64,000 nt of DNA, from positions 11,967,501 through 12,031,500 of the forward strand of contig NC_085112.1 of the NCBI RefSeq assembly GCF_030269925.1, given 5' to 3'. The notes beneath the pieces were generated by a model. It ran no database searches and was not told the DNA's origin. It worked only from the letters and a program-made list of their open reading frames with translations. Every line of letters begins with the position of its first letter. Positions within the stretch are counted from its first letter, which is position 1. The translations under genes and the position numbers were made by a program. Below, piece after piece: positions 1 to 9,800 of the stretch. The stretch comes from Bombyx mori (Eukaryota > Arthropoda > Insecta > Lepidoptera > Bombycidae).

Positions 1-498
1 CATTTTCATCGTTCACTTCCAATAGGACATAATTCATTTAATGTTCAAAGTCACTTTACATACTTTCTTAACATTATGACTTAATCATGAAGAAAGTTGT
101 GATCGACGATTTTCATTTTCTAAAATATGTTTCTTTGCTGTTTTTTTACGATGTCGATATGCATATATACATTTTTATATCCACATTATATTGAATGGAA
201 TATGTTCAGTATAATATAGAAATAGTCTAGTGCCTACCCAGAAAAAAAGTGTTAATTTGCTAAAGTAAACATAACGTGTACAATACGGTGTTAGCAAGTT
301 AATATTTCATGAATCCGCTAACTGTAGGTAGTCCAATTCTCGTGCCGTCGCACGAGGTGACTTTGTGCTTGTGTATACTATTAATAATATATCTGTATTA
401 CACGTTTCACTATAAAATGTTACGACCGAGATTTTTAATTATACCCTGTCAATCAGAGGTATAACCATCATTATTTTTTAGAAGATTTCACATACATA

Positions 499-645
499 TG
501 CTGCCTATTTCTGCCGCGAAGCAATAATGCATTCGGGCTTGAAGGGTGCAGCAGCTATTGTACTAGACTAATGAGATTTAGAACTTATGACTCAAATTAG
601 GCTGTGGAATTTACGTTGTTGATATTTATGGGCTCCGATAGCCAT
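499..645 (+). repeat. SINE tail, degenerate
   Basis: GCTGCCTATTTCTGCCGCG through TATGGGCTCCGATAGCC, diverged. Confidence 0.6.
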
Positions 646-752
646 TTTATACAAGGTGGGTCTGTTACGCCTTAGTAAGTAATAAAGGATTCGAATTAAA
701 ACATAATATATGTTAGTGTAAAACATACATACGTATTTATATAAGTATCTAT

Positions 753-993
753 TCAACATGTTGCGAAGATTTGCCACAAGTGACGTATCCTTGCAACACG
801 TGGCGATGCTTTACCACATATTGCGTAATTTTGCAGCACGTGGCGTTACTTTTCAACGTGTTGCGTAGTTTTACAACACGTGATGTTGCTTTTCAACAAA
901 TTGCTTATATTTACAACAAGTTGTATAGATTTGCTACACGTGACGTAGTCTTGCAGCACGTGGCGTTGCTTTTCAACATGTTGCGAAGATTTA
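753..993 (+). repeat. 20-bp tandem array with CACGTG motifs
   Basis: Twelve degenerate 20-bp units resembling CAACACGTGGCGTTGCTTTT. Exact CACGTG occurs at 797, 837, 877, 937 and 957, always a multiple of 20 bp apart. The first and last units are the same sequence. The chance open frame through it is not treated as a gene. Confidence 0.88.
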
Positions 994-1205
994 GTTACAT
1001 AACTATTTAAGTATAAACATAACATTGAACAAATTAGACTGTTTATTAGAAAACCCTGCCAAATATTAGTTTTTACGTCTATACTGTGATTTATTATTCG
1101 CAAAACTTCAAGTATAGTTTTTTTTTATCTCCTACTGTCGACAACAATTTTAAATCGATTGATTACAAACAAATTATTATATAAATTACAAACAGAGTTT
1201 TAAAC

Positions 1206-1322
1206 GGTAGGCAGCGGCTTGGCTCTGCCCCTGGCATTGCTGAAGTCCATGGGCGACGGTAACCACTCACCACCAGGTGGGCCGTATGCTGGTTTGCCTA
1301 CAAGGGCAATAAAAAAAATTAA
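1206..1322 (+). mobile_element. LINE 3' tail family B
   Basis: GTAGGCAGCGGCTTGGCTCT through CCTACAAGGGCAATAAAA. Elsewhere in this window the same tail follows a reverse transcriptase C-terminus (7721, 42930). Confidence 0.75.
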
Positions 1323-1844
1323 AATAGCTAGATCTTTCAAAAGAAATAAATAATAAAAATGATAAAAAATATTTATAGCGGCCGCGTTGAAGCAAATGAG
1401 AATATCTAAGCGTTATTTTCACATTTACCGACACTTGTTCAAAATATTCTGAACTTGAAATGCTTAGATATATTCTATACTTTTATTATATATATATTTT
1501 AATCCTTCAAGGTGTACATTACAGATTTTCTGACCATTTAAATACTTTTATGATATTTTGTATAGCAAAAAATATTTTGAGGGTAAAAATCAATTTATGA
1601 GATACAAATCTTTAACACGAACCTGTACTGCTTCAATCGTTTTTATAAACGTTCTTCTTAACGTTTTCGTGATCGCGTTCTTGTCTCTCAGATTAATGCA
1701 CACTCAATTACAGATATTAAGCTCCCAATAATACGAGTCAATTGAACGAAATAAGAGATGTGAAACAACTGAAGCTCCCTCAGTCACATTCCAACTACAT
1801 TGATGGTAACAAACTGGCAACAACGTTTGTTTATAGTCAATTAA

Positions 1845-2040
1845 AGAGACTTTTTGGCGGGAACGCGAGGAGTGAAGTTGTGTGATTTGTTTTATTTTGT
1901 CTATTTTGTGTTTTTTCAGATTTAAATGTTTAATAACGGTGGTTTATTAACTGTTTAATATCTGTGAAAGTGCACAAATGTGGGAAAATGAAACAAAGCC
2001 GCTGGACGTAGATAACTTCTCGGGATCCACCAAAAAGTCC
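1845..2040 (+). repeat. Possible 5' end of a dispersed element
   Basis: TTTTTGGCGGGAACGCGAGG followed by a T-rich stretch and ATGTGGGAAAATGAAACAAA with a short coding-like segment. It looks like a retroelement 5' leader rather than a host exon, but no second copy is here to prove it. Confidence 0.3.
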
Positions 2041-2079
2041 AATGAAAATTTTTCAGTAAATGACCACCATTTTATTAAG

Positions 2080-2275
2080 ATTATATTTCATCCCATATCA
2101 TATTTAATTATATTTCATCCCAGTTGATTAATGTCTCAAATTAGTCAACTCCATTTCAATTCACTCCATATCATCATATTTCATAAAAATAAGAATATAA
2201 ATTAAAATAAGACATGACCTAAAGGTCTTCGTTACCAGGTCATAAAATCCCTTAAAAAAAAGTTAAAGAAATGTC
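2080..2275 (+). repeat. LINE-like 3' end with ACCTAAAGGTC motif
   Basis: A duplicated ATTATATTTCATCCCA, then GACATGACCTAAAGGTCTTC, GGTCATAAAATCCCTTAAAA and polyA, a 3' end known from moth LINEs. Confidence 0.5.
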
Positions 2276-2868
2276 AAAGGTATTTATTTCTCTCTAGAAG
2301 TTATTATGCAGTCCAGTTTGATGAGTGGAAGTGGCAGTATATATTAAGGTAAAGTAATGAAATTTCGATCTTATGTCTCAGGGTGGGTTGTTAACATTAT
2401 GTGTACCTCGATTCCAGTGAGCTATGAGTTCGTTCACCCCTCTATTGCGATTAATGACCAAAAACTTGAACCGGTAACATAGATAATGAAATTTTTAATC
2501 ACCTTACTATAATTTGTACCAAAATTCAAAATATTGTTTCTGATCGTTTAATAGTTGAAGGTGTTCAAAATTCATGTAAAAAACGACCTCGAATGTCAAA
2601 AATTTAAATTCTAGATCTCACCCAACGATTCGTCATAATAATGAAAACTCTGGAACAAATCACACACGGTCATCTGTCTCCGGACTTGGATTCCGCGTGC
2701 GATACGAAGATACATACCATATAAGATAATTATTTCTCAATAACCCATTTTGGGACAATATGTATAGCTCGGAAGAAACTGGATTCAAAAGAGCAGTTTC
2801 TTGTTTCACGTTTTTATTAGCTTGACCTGTATTAATCTATAGTCATGAATCTTACAAAGTAAAGTAAG

Positions 2869-2975
2869 AGGGTGGCGCATTTACATTGTGGATGTCTATG
2901 GGCTCCAGTAACCACTTAACACCAGGTGGGTTGTGAGCTAGTCCACTCACCTAAGCAATAAAAAAAAAATTATTA
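2869..2975 (+). repeat. SINE tail, 3' fragment
   Basis: GGGTGGCGCATTTACATTGT through CACCTAAGCAATAAAAAA. Confidence 0.7.
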
Positions 2976-3587
2976 AAACTACTAAGACAGAAAAAAAGAA
3001 CACACATTCTAGAACCGACGACAGTACAATAATTTTATTACTTGGGCTGCATTAGGTTGATTAAGACAAAAAAAAAAATCAAATTGCTATTAAAGGTTGG
3101 CTATCAAAGCGTATTTTCTCGTTTTTAAACTATAGTTTCATCTTAATTTTCAAACTGCAAAGTACGCTTGTAGAAATATACAGCACGGTACTACGACCCC
3201 AGGCGAGATTGCACCATACGATCAGGACATCAGACTAATTTTATGTACAAATGAAATTAATTGTTCAAATGCAGAAGATGCACATGTAAATCTTCTTGAG
3301 CGTATTCCTTGTTACATTAACGGTTTTGAAGTTGCTAGCTGTTTCCTCTTCATAAGAAGTATCAGCCGATTAATGTGAACTATCACACAACAAGCCACAA
3401 ACGGGTCAGTATTGGTCCGAGCAAGTTGCGTAGGCGCCGGACGCTTGTCATTGATAACTGACTGACGGACACGCCATAAAAACACTATTTATAATTTGAA
3501 TTTTGCTGAAAATTACTGTGTGGGTTTAAAAATATTTAAGAAACGATGTACATTTATAATGTTATGAGGTTACCTACGAAGCTGGTT

Positions 3588-3762
3588 AATTGGCGAGCGA
3601 AGTGCAGGATACTCTCAGGCTCGATGGAGTGACGATCTGCGCAGGGTGGCTGGCAGTATCTGGATAAGAGAAACCAAGAATCGTGCTCAGTGGCGAGCAA
3701 TTGGATAGGCCTATGCCCAGCAGTGGACTGATATAGGCTGATGATGATGATGATGATGTACC
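3588..3762 (+). mobile_element. Non-LTR retrotransposon 3' end
   Basis: Reads as the end of a reverse transcriptase ORF (WSDDLRR and QWRA-like words) followed by GGCCTATGCCCAGCAGTGG and a (TGATGA)n tail, the typical 3' end of an RTE-like insect LINE. Confidence 0.7.
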
Positions 3763-4035
3763 TTCATAAGCCCCATATACGTTTCGGATATTTTTTAACC
3801 ATTCTGCTCGAGGACAGTTCGTATTATAGACTGGCTTCGGACATCAATCCGATTGAGCATATTTGGTATATTTTAAATAGAAAGACACGGAAACACACGA
3901 TAACTAATAAAAACACACTACTGGCTGCCTTTAAGGAAGAGTGGCAACAATTGTTCAAAGAAGAATGTTTTAAGCTTGTAGAGTCAATGCCGAAAAGAGT
4001 GGCTGCTGTCATACAATCAAAAACTGGACGGACAA
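3741..4035 (+). pseudogene. Tc1-like transposase C-terminal fragment
   Basis: Contains DINPIEHIWYILNRKTRK, the Tc1 third catalytic region (normally D.NPIE..W), then FKEEWQQLFKEE and VESMPKRVAAVIQSKTGR, the standard tail. Everything upstream, including the first two catalytic acidic residues, is absent; a LINE tail abuts its left side. Confidence 0.82.
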
Positions 4036-4052
4036 TTTTTTTTTTCTACATA

Positions 4053-4462
4053 TGCTGATACCCTTGAGAGGCAATTTCAGCTTCACCTTAACGTGTAGGT
4101 GAGCTCACGGGGCTCAAACCGCTGACCCTAGTAAGAACAATGCAGAAACTACCACCGGATCGGAAACGCGACCCATTGAGAAGATCCGGCGAGAAACTCA
4201 GTGGTGTCTATGGGTTAATTTACTCGTCGAGCCCTTCGTCGCAAGCGACGGGTTCTGCGAGGACGGTGACCGGTGCTTGAGGTACCTAAAAGCACCGTTA
4301 ATTGATCGGGAGGATCCGTAATGACGTGTTTAGGGCAACGTCGACTATTTACCATTCGGTCCACAAGATCGGGTATGTAAAAGCCAGCGGCCACAACAAG
4401 AGGGTTTACGTGACGTACTGCCTTTTCAAAGGGGCCCAATGATGCCCACTGTGTATACTATT
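4053..4462 (+). repeat. Silkworm repeat family C (ACCGGATCGGAAACGCGACC)
   Basis: Begins CTTGAGAGGC, passes CCACCGGATCGGAAACGCGA and GTCGAGCCCTTCGTCGCAAG, and ends in a GACGTACTGCC segment. Further copies at 7009, 15955, 28325, 56467, 61155 and partly 57695. It looks like the 3' region of a LINE; family name not assigned. Confidence 0.75.
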
Positions 4463-4949
4463 TTATTATAATAAAGCGTTTAAGTTACAAAATATATTGC
4501 AATTAAATCTTCCATGCTAAGCTAACCTAAAGCTGGCAGTTCAATAGGGGTAAATCAATCTGATCTACTCTCGGTAATGTTATACACTACTAGTTCTAAC
4601 GCTAGCAGCAGGCATAGCACAGGTCACCGTGCTTAAAGCATCTCCATATATTAAAGTTTATGTTTATACAAATTAATTTCTTTTTTGTATTCCGGTAAAA
4701 GCTATGTATCCATTTAACAGGTATTGATCGTTTTATGTAAATGTCAACAGGTCGTAAGTTTGAAATGAATATATTTAATTATGTAAATGTGTAGCGGTAT
4801 GCGACCTTAAAATGTCTAGGTTCTTGTTATAGTTAGTTGTAGCTGGTGGTGGAGCCGAAACTGGAGGCCTGAGGTTAAAATTTGACTATTCCTTCTAACA
4901 TAATCTAAATTCCTAATACACATGCTTTATGTATCAACAGCAGAAGACG

Positions 4950-5098
4950 TAACGTGGGACGCCGCCTGGCTAGGTGGTGCGATAACCTCCGAACTGTGAC
5001 CGGCAAGAAGTGAATGAGGAGAGCCGTAGACCGGGCTCAGTGGTGTGGATTGGGAGAGGCCTATGTCCAGCAGTGCCTGTTGATGATGATGATGATGA
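4950..5098 (+). mobile_element. Non-LTR retrotransposon 3' end, second copy
   Basis: Same design as at 3588: GGCCTATGTCCAGCAGTG and (TGATGA)n tail. Confidence 0.68.
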
Positions 5099-5377
5099 AG
5101 TATCAACAATGCTGGTTCTAAAACCCAAAAACACGATAGCTTCGAAGCAGAAATAGGCAGGGCGTTAGTATCCGTGTGCATCACAAAAAATCATAATTAC
5201 ATTAAAATCATCTATACTTTGAACATGGTTAAAGTTTGAAAGTAAGTTATTCATTAAATAAGAACTGTTTAGCATAGACTTTTGTTATATCTTCTTCTAT
5301 TCAATCATTTAATAAAAACTCAAAGCATTAGTTAATTAGTCAAATAGTTAATAAATCATTAATAATTTTGAAGTTGT

Positions 5378-5780
5378 CGTGGCCTAAAGGATAATACGTT
5401 CCGTCCATTCGTATCTAGCGATACACCTAATACTATGGCTAAATGCCTAAGTAACAATGTTCACGATTGACTTCCCCTGTGTAGGAATAACATCGTGTAG
5501 TAAAAATCAAACCCGCAAAATTATAATTTGCGTAATTACTGGTGGCAGGACGTCTTGTGAGTACGCACGGATAGGTACTAGCACCCTGCCTATTTTGCCG
5601 TGAAGCAGTAATGCGTTTCAGTTTGAAGGGTGGGGCAGCCGTTGTAACTAACTATACTAAGACTTTAGAGCTCATATCTCAAGGTAGGTGGCGGTAGGAT
5701 AGATGTCTATGGGCTCCAGTAACCACTTAACATCAGGAGGGCCGTGAGCTCGTCAAAACCCCTAAGCAATAAAAAATAAA
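5378..5780 (+). mobile_element. tRNA-headed SINE (Bm1-like), near full length
   Basis: Head AAGTTGTCGTGGCCTAAAGG with a tRNA-like A box, body with AAATCAAACCCGCAAAATTA, then the tail block from TGGTGGCAGGACGTC to CACTTAACATCAGG and a polyA-like end. B box damaged. Confidence 0.75.
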
Positions 5781-6756
5781 ATTGGTCAAAGTACATATTA
5801 AAATCTAGACAGGTAAAAACGTTATGTTCATACCAGGTTTTGTTCTGTAAGAGATGGTGGTGATGGCTTATGTGATATCAGAGAATGTTTTTTATGTTTC
5901 GCACAATAAGCTTACAGGCTACATGGTGGTCAGGAGTTATCGGGGTAAAGGTACGTCGTACCGCGAATTTCTAATGAAAGATGTCTCATCCGTCACTTAT
6001 GACTAATCGGCAGACGTTCAAATAATAATTTAAAAAACTACCCTCATTTCCAGAACAGAACTTAGCCATTCCGGCTCTCAAAACGCGAGATCATAAATTA
6101 TTATTATTACACACACACATATACACTTATATACACACATTATTTAAGACGCGAGACTTCTTGGCAACAAATTCCTCCACTGTATGTACTATAAATGATT
6201 AAACATTATAATATAGAAGTATTCGATAGCATTTTCATAACTTATAGCTAGTTTCCTCATTTACATTAAAACTTCTTATCTAACAAAATCCAATACCGCG
6301 TAAATATGTACTAATACAATAGTTTCTGATATTATCGTTTGTAAAAACAAAGCGCCTAACATAACAAGTTGAGCAAATTGCTTCATATAAACTTTGTCAT
6401 AACATGCGTTCGTGTTTTAGTTTTGTTTTAAAGTTTGAAATGATGATATGCAAAATTCGGTTTTATTTCTCATGCTCAGAAGTTAAAATTGATCGCGAGA
6501 ATTACAGTAACAAACCTGATTTAAATTAACAGGCGCTTCCTTTGTATTAATTTGATGCTTAGACTCAAATAGCAAACTAGGAAAAACGTTCCTTAATGTA
6601 TTTAGTTACGGTCGACAGTCACTTGCATTAAGAATTTTAAATAACTTGTGATGTTTCAGTACGTCGCGCATTCTCCGTGAAGCTTAGACTGGAATTGTGA
6701 CTGAACGTAAAACTGAAATACGACTTTATTTTGATGTAGTTAAAATTCCATTTCAG

Positions 6757-6865
6757 ATACTGGGAGACTGGTATGTGGTTGAGTACTACGCGAGTGCTGA
6801 AGAAGCGCTCTCATACAGTTGTATGAAAGCCGTGTTTACTCAGGACGATCACGTACCCGCCATAG
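6757..6865 (+). CDS. Lipocalin exon (GxW motif)
   Basis: Acceptor TTTCAG ends at 6756; donor G|GTTGGT follows 6865. It encodes ILGDWYVVEYY and later SYSCMKAVF. It starts in phase 0 and ends in phase 1, so the split codon (G+AT) gives Asp at the junction. Confidence 0.85.
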
Positions 6866-9800
6866 GTTGGTGAAGCTTTAATTTTATTATAGAAAGTGTT
6901 AATATCAAAGAGATTTTTGTAGACACGTTGTAGTATCTAAAATTATAAATCTAATAGCATTCAGTATTAATTTAATTATTAATCTGGTTAGTAGGTGTCT
7001 AATAAATAGTCGACGTCGCCCTAAACATGTCATTACGGATCCTCCCGATCCATTAACTGTGCTTTTAGGTACCTCAAGCACCGGTCACCGTCCTCGCCGG
7101 CGCGGCGACGGGTTCGCTTGCGACGAAGGGCTTGACGACTAAATTAGCCCATAGACACAGCCCACCGAGTTTCTCGCCGGATCTTCTCAATGGGTTGTGT
7201 TTCCGATCCGGTGGTAGATTCTGCGAAGCATTGCCTATTATGCTTGGAAAGCAAAAATGCAGGAACAAAAAGCAACCTATAAAAATTTAATTATAAATTA
7301 ATTCATTTGGATGCTATTTTTTGAAAAACTAAGCCCGTCCTATTCCGAAAGATTCCAAATATGGACAGAAAAAAGTGAACTACACTTCTTTCTTTGGTTT
7401 ACATATAAACATGGAAAGCAAATAATATGTACTTAATAAACATGTTTTGCTATTTTTACTACACATACTCACATACATACACAGTAACAATAAGACTTGT
7501 GTGTCGGACAATGCATTCTTATCATAATAATATGAAGTCGACATATTGTGTTTTATGTATTGTGTAAATTGTAACGGATGTCACGTGCTGAGTCCAAGGA
7601 CAATTAGAGGTACTTGCGAATTTTAACTAACGTATATACATATTTAGATTTTTCAACTGCACACAATTTTTTGAATAAACTTCGAGTACACTTTCGTTGT
7701 ATGTATAGTTATGTATACGTGCTATGACTTGTCCTTCTTCAAACGAGGCTTGTGGAGCGTACCTACTTAACAGGAAACAGCGGCTTAACTCTGCCCTTAC
7801 CATTGCTGACGTCCACGGGCGACGGTAACCACTCATCAAGTGGGCCGCATGCTCGTATCCCTACAAGGGCAATAAAATAAAAACGTTGAAATATATCAGG
7901 CTCTAGTTCTATTCTCTCCCAGCCGAAACAAGGCTGTAATTCATCGATATATTACCACAATGTTATATATGGTGGTAATATATCGATGCTGTAACTGTTT
8001 TAAATGAAACAGGCTAATGGTTCACTACACTATTGAAATATACAAATAAGACCTTACTTTCAGATGGTACAATAGAGTGGACGCCAGGAGTGACCATGAA
8101 CTTTACGTACCGGTTCGCGGACGACCCCATAGGCGAGACACTCTTCGGAAACATTACCTGGAAGATCGATCTGAACCAGCCTGCGCACTGGACACACGCT
8201 GAAAGCACATGTCAGTATTTAAATTAATATCCAAGAGGCTTGTTCACACACTCGATTCACAACAAACACTTCTATAGCTTGGCGTCGCTGTCAAACCAAA
8301 ATCTGCTATGTGCAATTTTGTATAAAATTTTATGTGAAAGTGAATTTTTAAGAACTATATCAAATGAAAGCTATAGATAAATATTAAAGCTATAGACACA
8401 TAGCAGTTTTTTTTTATACAGTAGATAGGGCTGTGAACTATACAAAAAGGTCAAAAAGTAAAAATCTCAAAAAGTGCATATAACAGATTTTGGTTTGACA
8501 ACGACGTTATACATTTTATTCTATATCTTGAGATAGGTAGCGTTTACGTATTGTATATTCCAATTTGTAAAGAATCAATTATTTCTACAGCACTGCGAGT
8601 CGACGAGAACTGTCAATCACACTATCGTCACAATACATGTGCTTTTTTTTATGATGTAAAAATAATTATCTTTATATCGTTATTATTTGATAATTATTAC
8701 TTATTTGAATAGAGCTTGGTGAATCAGTGAAGACATTTTAAATTAACTAAATTGTGCAAAGCCTGGTTTTGGTAGACGATTTAGCTGAACCCCTACCTCT
8801 TCATGTGGGTAACGCGGAATGTAGCTAAGGGACTTACCGGAGCATGGGCATTGGCCTTCTCTGAGTATTACCAGCATACTTCGATTTCCAACTGCATTTA
8901 CTGCTGTTGGGGGGTATTGTAAGGTCTTATAAGTACCTGGCACCACTCTGGCTATTTCTTCCAAGGAATATAACGCTTTCTGGTTTGAAGGGAGGGATAA
9001 TCATTAAATAATACAAGTGAGACATCGACCTCATCTGTCAAACGACTTGGGCATTTTAAAGTTGTGACGTCATGGGCTCCATCGCTTCACACCGAGTGGA
9101 TCATAAACTTGTCCACCCGTCTAAGTGACAAGAAAGACAAAGAACGGAAATCTGTGTTAGTGACAAAAAAACTCAACCAACCAGAAATGTACTCAACGGT
9201 TTACCAAATACGTGCGCAAATCCGTAGTCCCTTAAACAATAACTATGTGACGACCGGGCTTCGCTCGGTTTTTTTTTTGATAACGCCCTCTTGGTTAGTT
9301 GCTCTCAATTAAGAAAAATAGTATTATTATTCGCCAATAGATGTCGGGAAGAATTGATTATTGAAAACACGAATACAACAACATTTTATAAAAATAAATC
9401 GTAGCTAGATCGATTTATCGCTCCCGAAATCCCCTGTATACTAAATTTTATGAAGATCGTTGGAGCCGTTTCCGAGATTCAGATTATACATATACAAGAA
9501 TTGCTCGTTTAAAGGATTGAGCAGAATTGGTTAATTTGATCCTTCACATCCACGTTTTCCCATTCGCAGATGACGGCATTTACAATACGTACGTGATAGA
9601 CACAGAATATAAAACTTGGGCGTTACTGCTGCACTGCGCGGAGCAGACGGAAGGCGCTCGTTACCTCACCGCATTCGTTCTCTCCAGGACAACGAAACTG
9701 CAGAAGAACGTGATGGCGTACCTGCGAGACAAGCTGCCAAGGTAACATGATCTAGAATCTGCGATTCGATTCCTTAACAAAACTGTAGCCGTCAATGATG

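Larger units (their letters stand above)
1..6756. other. Upstream of lipocalin: no gene seen apart from repeats
   Basis: Between listed repeats (1-498, 1323-1844, 2340-2868, 2976-3587, 4463-4949, 5781-6756) I see only AT-rich sequence with scattered stops. A lipocalin signal exon could be hidden here but none was convincing. Confidence 0.5.

Noticed and set aside
771..1010. 79-codon frame and its reverse in the E-box array
   Set aside because: Low-complexity translation of a 20-bp repeat with no homology or splice sites.
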